The notes below the pieces were generated by a model. The model was not told the origin of the DNA and searched no databases. It was given only the letters and a program-made list of their open reading frames with translations. 64,000 nt of DNA, taken from the NCBI RefSeq assembly GCF_003966895.1, contig NZ_AP018449.1:2807501-2871500 (forward strand), written 5' to 3'. The stretch is from Methylomusa anaerophila (GTDB lineage: Bacteria > Bacillota > Negativicutes > Sporomusales > Sporomusaceae). The translations under genes and the position numbers were made by a program. Below, piece by piece: positions 8,588 to 16,680 of this stretch; the first letter of the stretch is position 1, and each line of letters begins with the position of its first letter.

Positions 8588-9367
8588 TTGATATCTATTA
8601 AAAATTTAAACAAAACCTATGTTACGCCACATTCCAAAATAACGGCGTTAAGCAACATAAACCTGGAAATTGAGAAAGGTGATATTTTTGGCATTATCGG
8701 CTTTAGCGGGGCTGGCAAGTCAACGCTGATAAGATGTATAAACCGGCTGGAAGAGCCTGATTCCGGCACTATTCTTATTGAAGGGCAAGACATCACCGCC
8801 ATGAATAACACGCAGTTAAGACTGGCGAGAAGAAAAATCGGGATGATTTTTCAGCAGTTCAATTTGCTTGATGCCAAAACTGTATATCAGAATGTGGCCT
8901 TTCCCCTGGAAGTGTCCGGATATCCTAAGAAGCTGATTCACAGCAGAGTGGAGGAAATTCTTGAGTTAGTAGGATTAGCGGATAAGGCAAAGGCTTATCC
9001 GCTGCAGTTAAGCGGCGGTCAAAAGCAGAGGGTTGGTATTGCGCGGGCCCTTTCCAATGAGCCGAATGTCCTCTTAAGTGACGAAGCTACTTCCGCCCTT
9101 GACCCGCAAACAACGTATTCCATATTGGAACTGCTGAAAGATATAAATAAAAAGCTTGGTCTGACAATTGTTTTAATAACTCATGAGTTGGATGTGTTGA
9201 AACATATCTGCAATAACATGGCTGTTATTGAACAGGGAGAAATTGTTGAAAACGGGCCTGTTGAAAAATTTTTCCTGAACCCTGAGAGTGACACGGCTAA
9301 ACGGTTTATTGACATACTGCAGGGTTTTCAGGCAAAAAGGGTATACAGAGGAGGTGAAGGAATTTGA
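8588..9367 (+). CDS. MetN-type ABC transporter ATP-binding protein
   Basis: 259 residues with Walker [14 protein letters not shown], signature [15 protein letters not shown], Walker [13 protein letters not shown] and the switch histidine in LITHELDVL. The MetN subfamily resemblance is strong, but the C-terminal ligand-sensing (NIL) domain of methionine importers, which brings them to about 340 residues, is absent. The best start is a TTG at 8588 with only a weak ribosome site; an in-frame stop lies just upstream. The stop overlaps the permease start. The tandem leader motifs and an SsuA-like binding protein in the operon suggest uptake of an organosulfur compound; methionine is not assured. 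Confidence 0.8.
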   Translation: MISIKNLNKTYVTPHSKITALSNINLEIEKGDIFGIIGFSGAGKSTLIRCINRLEEPDSGTILIEGQDITAMNNTQLRLARRKIGMIFQQFNLLDAKTVYQNVAFPLEVSGYPKKLIHSRVEEILELVGLADKAKAYPLQLSGGQKQRVGIARALSNEPNVLLSDEATSALDPQTTYSILELLKDINKKLGLTIVLITHELDVLKHICNNMAVIEQGEIVENGPVEKFFLNPESDTAKRFIDILQGFQAKRVYRGGEGI

Positions 9368-10032
9368 ACGACGATTTGCTGGACCTGTTGCTGACCGGAC
9401 TCGGCGAAACTGTGTACATGGTAGTGTTCTCCACCGCCGTCGCCCTTGTGCTTGGACTTCCGCTGGGAATTATACTTGTGGTTACTGAAAAGGGATATGT
9501 GTTGGAAGCTCTTAAGTTTAATAAAATCCTTGGGACATTAATCAATGTGGTACGCTCCTTTCCTGACATTATACTCATTGTTGTTTTATTGCCTTTGGCA
9601 AGGTTCATTGTGGGGACAACATTAGGTTCCACAGCGGCCCTTGTGCCTCTGTCCATCGGCGCAGCGCCGTTCATCGCGAGAATTATCGAGAACTGCCTCA
9701 AAGAGGTTAGCTTTGGCAAGATTGAGGCAGCCATGGCTATCGGCGCCAATCCATTAACAATAATCACCAAAGTCCTTATCCCCGAGGCTCTGCCTTCTCT
9801 CATCCGGGGGATAACAATCGCGGTGATTGCGATTACCGGCATGACGGCGGTTGCCGGGGCGATCGGAGCCGGCGGCCTCGGCAGCCTCGCGATACGGTTT
9901 GGATACATGCGATTCAGAGACGATGTGATGCTAGCCACGGTCGTAACATTAATCATTCTTGTGCAAGGTGTGCAGTGGGGGGGAGATTATTTAGCCAAAT
10001 ACATTAATAGAAAAAGGTATAAGTTTGATTAA
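9364..10032 (+). CDS. MetI-type ABC transporter permease
   Basis: 222 residues with five to six membrane spans and the MetI/BPD_transp_1 coupling-loop region ([20 protein letters not shown], followed by [15 protein letters not shown]). Length and pattern match the MetI half-transporter that dimerises in the inner membrane. The TTG start at 9364 overlaps the upstream stop (TTGA) and has GGAGGTGAAGG ahead of it. It works with the MetN-like ATPase and the downstream lipoprotein. The binding protein is not of the usual MetQ/NlpA type, so the substrate may differ from methionine. Confidence 0.85.
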   Translation: MNDDLLDLLLTGLGETVYMVVFSTAVALVLGLPLGIILVVTEKGYVLEALKFNKILGTLINVVRSFPDIILIVVLLPLARFIVGTTLGSTAALVPLSIGAAPFIARIIENCLKEVSFGKIEAAMAIGANPLTIITKVLIPEALPSLIRGITIAVIAITGMTAVAGAIGAGGLGSLAIRFGYMRFRDDVMLATVVTLIILVQGVQWGGDYLAKYINRKRYKFD

Positions 10033-10096
10033 GCTTGCTAACGGAGGGGAATAAAGAAGATTTATGGAAAAGCAAAATTTTTGGTGGATTTGTATA

Positions 10097-11170
10097 ATGA
10101 AAAAAAGGATTTTTATAATGTCACTTGCGGCTGTCATTATGTTTATGCTCCTGGCGGCGGCAGGATGCGGCAAATCTTCAGTAACTAAGGATGCTGCCGG
10201 CGAAGCTGATAAACCTAAATTTGTTAACGGCAAGCTTACCAAGGAATTTCATCTTAAAGTCGCAACTTTTCAAAGCTATAATGAGTTTACCATCGCCGAC
10301 AAACTGGGCTTTTTCAAGGAAGTGGGGATTATCCCGGAATATACCGGCGTGATCAATACGCCGGCATTGGCAGTGCAGGCAGTAATTAAAGGCAACAATC
10401 ATCTATTGGCTTTGGGACATCCCATGGATATTGCGGCGGCCAGGCTGGCGGGAGCTAAGATCAAGATTGTGCTTCACAGCATGGTAGATGATCCTGATCC
10501 GGATAAAATGCATATAACATGGCTAACGAAGAGTGACAGTCCAATTAATTCTCCCCAGGATATCGTTGGTAAAAAGATAGCCCTCAACGGCACTTCCGGT
10601 TGTGCAGGACTAATATTTGATGAATTTTTACGCCAGAACAATATTCCCAAAGATAAACTTACTATTGTGGTAATGCCGGATAAGCAGCAGGAACAGGCTC
10701 TGAAACAGGGACAAATCGATGTGGCGGCGCTGCACAATGTTTATACAAAAGCCACCAGAAACACAGGCGGCGTGAAAGTACTTACCACCAGCTACAAGAT
10801 CAATGAAGTCAACGGCGGCGGCCCGCTGGGCGGTCTGGCCGTCAGATCCTTCAGTGAAGACTTTATCAAGGAATATCCTGATGTTGTCAAAGCCTATATT
10901 GCTGCCGATTTGAAGGCGCAGCACTGGATTATGAACCACTATGATGAATCACTGAAGATTATGGCAGACTTCTTACAGGTGGATGTCAAGGATGTAGCGG
11001 GAAATGTCTATCCCAATCAGTGGTGGATTCAGGATAATGATATTAATTACTGGATTAAACTGGGGGAGCAGAATGGATGGTATAAACCCGGGGAAGTAAG
11101 TCCCAAAGATCTGTACACAAATGATCTCAATCCCTATTATACGAAGGAGATTCCTATTCCTGCAAATTAA
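10097..11170 (+). CDS. SsuA/NMT1-like solute-binding lipoprotein
   Basis: About 357 residues. An MKKR n-region, hydrophobic core and lipobox-like LLAAAGC indicate a lipoprotein. The mature part resembles SsuA/TauA/NMT1 binding proteins: ADKLGFFKEVGIIPEYTG, DIVGKKIALNGTSGCAG, IDVAALHN and a C-terminal KLGEQNGWY helix. Such proteins bind sulfonates, taurine or nitrate-like anions. Its pairing with a MetNI-type ATPase and permease rather than SsuBC is unusual. An ATG at 10064 with GGAGGGG 14 bases ahead is an alternative start; 10097 gives a more typical signal and has GGTGG at good spacing. Confidence 0.8.
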   Translation: MKKRIFIMSLAAVIMFMLLAAAGCGKSSVTKDAAGEADKPKFVNGKLTKEFHLKVATFQSYNEFTIADKLGFFKEVGIIPEYTGVINTPALAVQAVIKGNNHLLALGHPMDIAAARLAGAKIKIVLHSMVDDPDPDKMHITWLTKSDSPINSPQDIVGKKIALNGTSGCAGLIFDEFLRQNNIPKDKLTIVVMPDKQQEQALKQGQIDVAALHNVYTKATRNTGGVKVLTTSYKINEVNGGGPLGGLAVRSFSEDFIKEYPDVVKAYIAADLKAQHWIMNHYDESLKIMADFLQVDVKDVAGNVYPNQWWIQDNDINYWIKLGEQNGWYKPGEVSPKDLYTNDLNPYYTKEIPIPAN

Positions 11171-11248
11171 AAGATCAACGATATTGTTTTGAAGGCTGAT
11201 TGTTAATAATACCGCTGTATCTTATATATTAAGTATATTAAGAGTATA

Positions 11249-11276
11249 TTGACAAATCGGCAACATGAAGTATAAT
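11249..11276 (+). promoter_or_regulatory. Sigma-A-type promoter before leader copy 4
   Basis: TTGACA at 11249-11254, a 16-base spacer and TATAAT at 11271-11276, about 35 bases before the conserved YTGA of copy 4. Confidence 0.65.
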
Positions 11277-11308
11277 AAAATACAATACATATTGAATATA
11301 TTATTGGG

Positions 11309-11366
11309 CTGATCAGAAAAACTGAAGGCTAAGTTCTCTTTCGATGCACCAACTTTAGCCTGTTTT
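11309..11366 (+). promoter_or_regulatory. Recurrent hairpin-terminator leader motif, copy 4
   Basis: CTGA, TCAG (11313-11316), AAAAA loop, CTGA (11322-11325), then AGGCTAAGTT pairing with AACTTTAGCCT (one bulge) and TGTTTTA. It fits the family consensus, with the hairpin pair TCAG/CTGA in place of CCAG/CTGG. Confidence 0.6.
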
Positions 11367-11441
11367 ACGCGTTTCTTTGACAGGTATTCTTTGCCTGAGG
11401 GTTACGGAAATAGTAACCAAATAAATGAATAACGGATTTGA

Positions 11442-11512
11442 CTGGTCAGTAATATACTGAAGGCAAAGAAATTTCCTGGATTTCTTGACACAGGGATTGA
11501 TCTTTGCCTTTT
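11442..11512 (+). promoter_or_regulatory. Recurrent hairpin-terminator leader motif, copy 5 (variant)
   Basis: CTGG instead of YTGA, then TCAG (11446-11449), loop, CTGA (11457-11460), then the perfect 10-base-pair stem AAGGCAAAGA with TCTTTGCCTT (11501-11510) and T residues. It is the only copy deviating in the 5' YTGA. No gene follows directly. Confidence 0.5.
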
Positions 11513-11703
11513 GAATTTATAACACCAGGCGAATATCCGTTCATATTACCCGTTCCCCATGAAAGAATTATCATGCTGACAGGGGGAAAGATAGAAAAAA
11601 TACCTTGACAAGTGCAAGAAGCTATGAAATTATAAATGTAATTAATTCCGGATTGTATCATAATAATGAAGTGAACTCGTTTAGCCTTTGCTAAACTTCG
11701 GGG

Positions 11704-11770
11704 CTTCGGTGGGGGACTCTACCCCCACCGAAGTTTGGAAGTGGTAACACCCACTTATAGAAGTGGGTGT
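11704..11770. repeat. Double GC-rich hairpin element, possible IS200/IS605-type remnant
   Basis: Two strong stems in tandem: CTTCGGTGGGGG (11704-11715) with CCCCCACCGAAG (11722-11733), then ACACCCACTT (11747-11756) with AAGTGGGTGT (11761-11770). Neither is followed by a T-run. Such hairpin pairs resemble ends of IS200/IS605 elements, but no transposase remnant is visible, so the assignment is tentative. Confidence 0.4.
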
Positions 11771-11811
11771 CTTCGAAATTGGATAATATTAAATATTAAT
11801 ATTAAATTTAG

Positions 11812-11875
11812 CTGATCAGATAACTGAAGGCTAAGGAACTTTTTCGCAGATAGTTCCTTAGCCTTTTTATTTTGG
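11812..11875 (+). promoter_or_regulatory. Recurrent hairpin-terminator leader motif, copy 6 (yezD-like gene)
   Basis: CTGA, TCAG (11816-11819), ATAA loop, CTGA (11824-11827), then a perfect 14-base-pair terminator AAGGCTAAGGAACT (11827-11840) with AGTTCCTTAGCCTT (11852-11865) and TTTATTTT. It lies directly before the ribosome site of the double YezD-like gene. Confidence 0.7.
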
Positions 11876-11886
11876 AGGTGTAAGGT

Positions 11887-12240
11887 GTGGGGAAAATAGC
11901 TCGCCCAAAAATTCTGCCGCCGCAAGTCATGGAATTGATTGGACATGCACTTCATACGGTCCAGTACGGATACCTGATCTTGACAGTTCAGGATGGATGC
12001 GTAATTCGAATGGAAAAAACGGAAAAATATGTGTTTTCCTCCAAAAACAAAGCTGGATATGTTAAGCGGAATGTGCCGGTGGGGGAACACTTGTTACAGT
12101 CCAAAATTATTGCCGAGTTGCAAGGATTGATGTATGGCCAGTTGATTATTCATTTAGAAGACGGCAAGGTAGGACTGATAGAAAAAACTGAGAAGCGACG
12201 CATCAATGAGTATGAAGGGATTAATGGGGACGGTATATAA
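11887..12240 (+). CDS. Duplicated YezD-like (DUF2292) small protein
   Basis: 117 residues from a GTG preceded by GGAGGTGTAAG. It contains two similar units: about residues 15-50 (LTVQDGCVIRMEKTEKYVF) and 75-108 (LIIHLEDGKVGLIEKTEKRRI), each like the single ~55-residue YezD/DUF2292 protein found beside sulfur genes in Firmicutes. The biochemical role of the family is not known to me. It has its own leader motif (11812-11875) and precedes the sulfate importer. The C terminus NGDGI is identical to that of the second small YezD-like protein at 45508-45681, which suggests the tail matters. Confidence 0.7.
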   Translation: MGKIARPKILPPQVMELIGHALHTVQYGYLILTVQDGCVIRMEKTEKYVFSSKNKAGYVKRNVPVGEHLLQSKIIAELQGLMYGQLIIHLEDGKVGLIEKTEKRRINEYEGINGDGI

Positions 12241-12277
12241 AGGTATATAAAAAATTACCCTAAAAAATTTATCTCCA

Positions 12278-12305
12278 TTGCCAATTGCCAATTGACAATT
12301 GGCAA
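12278..12305. repeat. Inverted repeat TTGCCAATTG/CAATTGGCAA
   Basis: TTGCCAATTG (12278-12287) and CAATTGGCAA (12296-12305) form a 10-base-pair palindrome, with an extra CCAATTG unit between the arms. It may be a protein-binding site or a dispersed small repeat between the yezD-like gene and the sbp leader. Confidence 0.4.
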
Positions 12306-12385
12306 AATGCAATTTAAAATAAAATAAACCAAGCGGCTAAGCGGCTGAAATGTAATAGTGTTAAACACAGATATTAACGAGTTTA

Positions 12386-12439
12386 CCGACCAGATAACTG
12401 GAGGTTGACCATTTTACATGGTTAGCCTCTTTTATTTTT
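12386..12439 (+). promoter_or_regulatory. Recurrent hairpin-terminator leader motif, copy 7 (sbp operon)
   Basis: CCGA, CCAG (12390-12393), ATAA loop, CTGG (12398-12401), then the terminator stem GAGGTTGACCAT (12401-12412) with ATGGTTAGCCTC (12418-12429) and TTTTATTTTT. It lies about 100 bases before sbp, positioned to control the whole sulfate import and reduction operon. Confidence 0.7.
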
Positions 12440-12537
12440 GCTTAAATTGGCCGATACTGTTTCGAAGCTAAAGGTGAACCATAATGATAATAATGGCTGA
12501 CCTTTCGTGAAGTTCAACAAAAAAGGAGAGAGTGGTT

Positions 12538-13617
12538 ATGTACATGTTAAAGCGAAGACTTAAAACAGGCACACCGAAATTAATTTTGCTGATAGTTGTG
12601 CTGTCGCTGATCGCAGTCACCTTAACAGGCTGCGGAGCGAAACAGGAAACTTCCGCCGAGAAAGGTAAAGCGGCCGAACCGGTAAAATTACTTAACGTTT
12701 CTTATGATCCGACGCGTGAATTGTACAAGGAATTCAATGAATCTTTTGCTGATTATTGGAAAAACAAAACAGGTCAAACCGTTACCATACAACAATCCCA
12801 CGGCGGGTCGGGCGCACAGGCGCGTACGGTGCGCGAGGGAATTGAGGCTGATGTTGTGACCTTAGCTTTAGCTTATGACATCGACGAACTGGCTACGGCG
12901 GGACTTATCCCGGCAGACTGGCAAAAACGTTTAGCCAACAACTCGACGCCATATACATCTACCATTGTATTTCTCGTCCGCAAGGGCAACCCCAAGAATA
13001 TCAAGGACTGGGACGATTTAGTCAAGCCTGGCGTGTCGGTCATCACGCCCAACCCTAAAACATCCGGCGGCGCCCGGTGGAATCATCTCGCGGCCTGGGG
13101 TTATGCCTTGAAGAAAAATGGCAACAATGAAGCCCAGGCCAAAGAATTTATTGCCAAGCTGTATCAAAATGTACCGGTACTGGATTCCGGCGCCCGGGGC
13201 GCAACAACTACATTTGTGGAGCGGGGCATCGGTGATGTGCTCCTGGCTTGGGAAAATGAGGCCCTGCTGGCGGAAAAAGAGCTGGGTAAAGACAAATTTG
13301 AGATCGTTGTGCCTTCCATCAGTATTTTGGCCGAGCCTCCTGTTACGATAGTCGACAAAATTGTTGATAAAAAAGGAACCCGGGAAGTGGCCCAGGCCTA
13401 TCTGGAATATCTCTATACCGATAAGGGGCAGGAACTGGCGGCCAAGCATTTCTACCGGCCGCGTTCAGAAGCAATTGCCCAGAAATATGCCAGTCAGTTT
13501 CCTAAAGTCAGTCTGATCACCATAGCAGATCTTGGGGGCTGGACCGAGGCCCAAACCAAACACTTTAAAGACGGCGGTATTTTTGACCAAATTTATACGC
13601 CGAAGGCCAAACAGTAG
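12538..13617 (+). CDS. sbp: Sulfate/thiosulfate-binding protein
   Basis: About 359 residues. A basic n-region, hydrophobic core and lipobox-like LTGC indicate a lipoprotein. Family motifs are clear: [72 protein letters not shown] and [20 protein letters not shown]. It captures sulfate outside the inner membrane for the CysTWA importer encoded just downstream. ATG at 12538 was chosen because AAGGAG lies about 9 bases ahead. A strong hairpin lies in the 180-base gap to cysT and may set the relative level of the binding protein. Confidence 0.95.
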   Translation: MYMLKRRLKTGTPKLILLIVVLSLIAVTLTGCGAKQETSAEKGKAAEPVKLLNVSYDPTRELYKEFNESFADYWKNKTGQTVTIQQSHGGSGAQARTVREGIEADVVTLALAYDIDELATAGLIPADWQKRLANNSTPYTSTIVFLVRKGNPKNIKDWDDLVKPGVSVITPNPKTSGGARWNHLAAWGYALKKNGNNEAQAKEFIAKLYQNVPVLDSGARGATTTFVERGIGDVLLAWENEALLAEKELGKDKFEIVVPSISILAEPPVTIVDKIVDKKGTREVAQAYLEYLYTDKGQELAAKHFYRPRSEAIAQKYASQFPKVSLITIADLGGWTEAQTKHFKDGGIFDQIYTPKAKQ

Positions 13618-13729
13618 AAAGGACGTGCTTTTTCAGCAACAGCGCCGGGTACTGCCAAGTTTAAACAGCACAATATAATTAACTTAAAGGTAGCTACTGA
13701 TAAGCATAGCGAAATGACTGTATGCAACG

Positions 13730-13763
13730 GCGCCTCTGCTCGATTTAGAGCCCGTAGAGGCGC
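13730..13763 (+). terminator. Intraoperonic hairpin between sbp and cysT
   Basis: GCGCCTCT (13730-13737) pairs with AGAGGCGC (13756-13763), followed by TCTTTGT. It could be a leaky terminator or an mRNA-stabilising stem that favours the binding protein over the permeases. Confidence 0.5.
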
Positions 13764-13799
13764 TCTTTGTCTGAGTGAAATACAAAGTGAGGAATAATT

Positions 13800-14645
13800 A
13801 TGGCCATCAAGTCCTTATCCTTTAAGAAGCACAGTATCTTACCCGGTTTTGGCCTTACCATGGGGTTCACCATGATGTATCTGGGTCTGCTGGTCTTGCT
13901 TCCCCTGTCCACGATTATTATTAAAACAGCCGGGATAGGCTGGTCACAGTTATGGGATATTGTTACGGCGCCCAGATTGGTTGCCTCTTACAAATTGAGC
14001 TTTGGGGCATCGTTGATTGCGGCTCTTATTAATGCAGTTTTCGGGCTATTGGTAGCGTGGGTATTGGTTCGCTACACGTTTCCCGGCAAGCGGATTATAG
14101 ATGGGCTGGTCGATCTGCCGTTTGCGTTGCCGACGGCTGTTGCCGGCATTACCCTCACAACCCTCTACGCTCCCAATGGATGGATTGGCAAGTATTTGTC
14201 GCTTATTGGGGTGAAGGGCGCATACTCGCCTTTGGGGGTAGTTATCGCCTTAACCTTTATCGGTTTGCCTTTTGTCGTACGAATGGTTCAACCGGTTCTG
14301 CAGACTTTAGACAGGGAGGTGGAGGAAGCGGCTGCCAGCCTGGGGGCAACCCGCTTCCAAGCCTTCACGAAAGTCATCCTGCCTGAATTATTTCCCGCTT
14401 TATTGACCGGTTTCGCCCTGGCGTTTGCGCGGGCGTTGGGGGAATATGGCTCGGTTGTTTTCATTTCCGGCAATATGCCGATGCAAACAGAAATAACTCC
14501 TCTTCTGATTATGACCAAACTGGAACAATTTGACTATGCCGGTGCCAGCGCCATTGCGGCCGTAATGTTGATCGCCTCTTTTGTACTGCTGTTTTTAATT
14601 AATCTTTTACAGTGGTGGCAGAGCCACCGGCATCAGGAAATTTGA
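13800..14645 (+). CDS. cysT: Sulfate ABC transporter permease CysT
   Basis: 281 residues, six membrane spans, typical of CysT/CysU. Family features: an AWVLVRYTFPGKRIIDGLVD loop, DLPFALPTAVAGITL and the coupling loop EEAAASLGATRFQAFTKVIL. It forms the inner-membrane sulfate channel with CysW and is driven by CysA. Fourteen bases separate it from cysW, and the gene order sbp-cysT-cysW-cysA is canonical. Confidence 0.95.
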   Translation: MAIKSLSFKKHSILPGFGLTMGFTMMYLGLLVLLPLSTIIIKTAGIGWSQLWDIVTAPRLVASYKLSFGASLIAALINAVFGLLVAWVLVRYTFPGKRIIDGLVDLPFALPTAVAGITLTTLYAPNGWIGKYLSLIGVKGAYSPLGVVIALTFIGLPFVVRMVQPVLQTLDREVEEAAASLGATRFQAFTKVILPELFPALLTGFALAFARALGEYGSVVFISGNMPMQTEITPLLIMTKLEQFDYAGASAIAAVMLIASFVLLFLINLLQWWQSHRHQEI

Positions 14646-14659
14646 GGAGGTGAGTCGAA

Positions 14660-15547
14660 ATGGCTGGAAGTGTTACCCTGCGGCGGGGGATGGAGCCGGA
14701 ACAAGAGAATTCTAGAATGATAACAGAACGGCCGGCTGTTCGCTGGATATTGACCGGCTTGGCTCTTGGCTATCTTGGATTGATGCTGATCATACCCCTT
14801 ATTGCCGTCTTTGCGAAAGCTTTTGAACGAGGTATTGAACTGTATATCAACGCCATCGTTTCCGCTGATGCCTTGTCCGCAATTTACCTGACTTTGTTAA
14901 CAGTCGCAATTGCAGTGCCGATGAATACGGTTTTCGGTTTAGCCGCAGCCTGGGCTATCGCTAAATTCGAATTTAAAGGAAAAAATTTCCTTATAACACT
15001 GATTGATCTGCCTTTTGCTATCTCACCTGTCATCGCGGGTTTGATATTCGTGTTTCTTTTCGGTAAACCGGGAATCTTTGGCCCTCTACTGGCAGCCCAT
15101 GATATAAAAATTATCTTTGCCGTTCCCGGCATAGTCCTGGCTACCGTTTTTGTCACGTTTCCCTTTGTTGCCCGTGAACTGATCCCGCTGATGGAGTCCC
15201 AGGGGACAGCTGAGGAAGAAGCGGCTTTGACTCTTGGCGCCAATGGGTGGAAAACTTTTTGGCGGGTTACTTTGCCGAATATCAAGTGGGGATTAATCTA
15301 CGGGGTGATTTTGACCAGCGCCAGGGCTGTTGGAGAATTCGGCGCGGTATCGGTTGTTTCCGGCCATATCCGCGGGTTTACCAATACTCTGCCGCTGCAT
15401 GTGGAGATTTTGTACAACGAGTACCAGTTTACAGCAGCTTTCGCCGTTGCGTCCTTGATGACGCTCATGGCGGTTGTCACCCTGGTGGTAAAGAATATCG
15501 TCGAGTGGAAAGTACAGCAGCAGGGTCAAGCGGCTGAACTCGAATGA
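14660..15547 (+). CDS. cysW: Sulfate ABC transporter permease CysW
   Basis: 295 residues with six membrane spans. Motifs include [20 protein letters not shown], the coupling loop [20 protein letters not shown] and [19 protein letters not shown], a CysW hallmark. GAGGAGGTG precedes the ATG at 14660. Residues 1-25 before the first membrane span are longer than in some homologues, so an internal ATG at 14717 is possible but lacks as good a ribosome site. Confidence 0.95.
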   Translation: MAGSVTLRRGMEPEQENSRMITERPAVRWILTGLALGYLGLMLIIPLIAVFAKAFERGIELYINAIVSADALSAIYLTLLTVAIAVPMNTVFGLAAAWAIAKFEFKGKNFLITLIDLPFAISPVIAGLIFVFLFGKPGIFGPLLAAHDIKIIFAVPGIVLATVFVTFPFVARELIPLMESQGTAEEEAALTLGANGWKTFWRVTLPNIKWGLIYGVILTSARAVGEFGAVSVVSGHIRGFTNTLPLHVEILYNEYQFTAAFAVASLMTLMAVVTLVVKNIVEWKVQQQGQAAELE

Positions 15548-15569
15548 AATTAAAAGGGGCAGTACAGTT

Positions 15570-16643
15570 ATGAGTATTCAGATCGTCAATGTCAGTAAAC
15601 AGTTTGGCGCCTTTACGGCGTTAAAAGATATTAATCTGACGGTCCCCACCGGCGAACTTGTGGCTCTCCTGGGTCCTTCCGGTTCGGGGAAAACCACTTT
15701 GTTACGCATCATCGCCGGTTTGGAAACGGCGGATCAGGGGACCATCCTCTTTAACGGCGAGGATACCAGCAATACCAATGTTCAACAAAGACGGGTAGGA
15801 TTTGTATTTCAGCACTATGCGCTGTTCCGGCACATGACTGTCTCGGAAAATATCGCTTTCGGGCTAAACGTCCGGCCGCGCAGTCTTCGGCCTTCGAAAA
15901 AGGAAATTCAGGAAAGAGTCTATGAACTTTTAAGCCTGGTAAAGCTGGAGGGGTTAGCCAACCGCTATCCTGCCCAACTCTCGGGAGGGCAACGGCAAAG
16001 GGTGGCGTTAGCCCGGGCCCTTGCCGTTCAGCCGCAGATGCTGTTGCTGGACGAACCTTTTGGGGCATTGGATGCCAAAGTCCGTAAGGAACTGAGGCGA
16101 TGGCTGCGGCAGCTCCATGATGAATTGCACATCACCAGCGTTTTCGTTACCCATGACCAGGAAGAAGCCCTGGACGTAGCGGATCGCATTGTAATACTGA
16201 ACAAAGGTCAGATCGAACAGCTCGGCACGCCGGAGGAAGTTTATGAACATCCTAAGAATCCGTTCGTATACGATTTCCTGGGAAATGTGAACCTTTTTCA
16301 AGGCCGCATTCATAAAGGCAGAGTTACTATCGGCTGCATTGAACTGGATGCGCCTGAATATGCCCACACTTTGGACACTCAGGCAGTAAGCTTTGTTCGC
16401 CCTTATAATATCGAAATAGAACGGGAACCCCAAGGGCAGGAATTTATCCCGGCGCGCATTCTTTTTATCCGCGCAGTCGGCCCGGTTGTTCACCTGGAAT
16501 TAAAAAGGGAGGATACCGGCGAACTGGTTGAGGTGGAATTGGGCAAAGAACGGTTTGGACAGCTCAATCTGAAAGCCGGTGAAAATGTATTTGTTAAACC
16601 CAAGGACTTAAAAATCTTTATTCCCGAAGATTATGTGATCTAA
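15570..16643 (+). CDS. cysA: Sulfate ABC transporter ATP-binding protein CysA
   Basis: 357 residues. Walker [16 protein letters not shown]-loop [14 protein letters not shown], signature [15 protein letters not shown], Walker [12 protein letters not shown] and switch [11 protein letters not shown] are intact. The C-terminal ~110 residues form the regulatory TOBE-like domain usual for CysA ([12 protein letters not shown]). It energises CysTW. It is followed after 37 bases by the APS reductase genes, so import and reduction appear to be co-transcribed. Confidence 0.96.
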   Translation: MSIQIVNVSKQFGAFTALKDINLTVPTGELVALLGPSGSGKTTLLRIIAGLETADQGTILFNGEDTSNTNVQQRRVGFVFQHYALFRHMTVSENIAFGLNVRPRSLRPSKKEIQERVYELLSLVKLEGLANRYPAQLSGGQRQRVALARALAVQPQMLLLDEPFGALDAKVRKELRRWLRQLHDELHITSVFVTHDQEEALDVADRIVILNKGQIEQLGTPEEVYEHPKNPFVYDFLGNVNLFQGRIHKGRVTIGCIELDAPEYAHTLDTQAVSFVRPYNIEIEREPQGQEFIPARILFIRAVGPVVHLELKREDTGELVEVELGKERFGQLNLKAGENVFVKPKDLKIFIPEDYVI

Positions 16644-16680
16644 AACAGATGAACCATCATTCAGGGAGGATAAAGGAAAG

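Larger units (their letters stand above)
11171..11886 (+). other. 716-base intergenic region with three leader-motif copies and a hairpin element
   Basis: No credible gene. It contains a promoter (11249-11276), leader-motif copies 4, 5 and 6, and a pair of strong GC-rich hairpins (11704-11770) that look like a mobile-element remnant. Copies 4 and 5 are followed by no gene of their own, suggesting serial attenuators on one transcript or relics of lost genes. Confidence 0.55.

Noticed and set aside
11704-11770. Possible CRISPR-like or tandem terminator array
   Set aside because: Only two different hairpins, no repeated spacers and no T-runs; better described as a mobile-element remnant.
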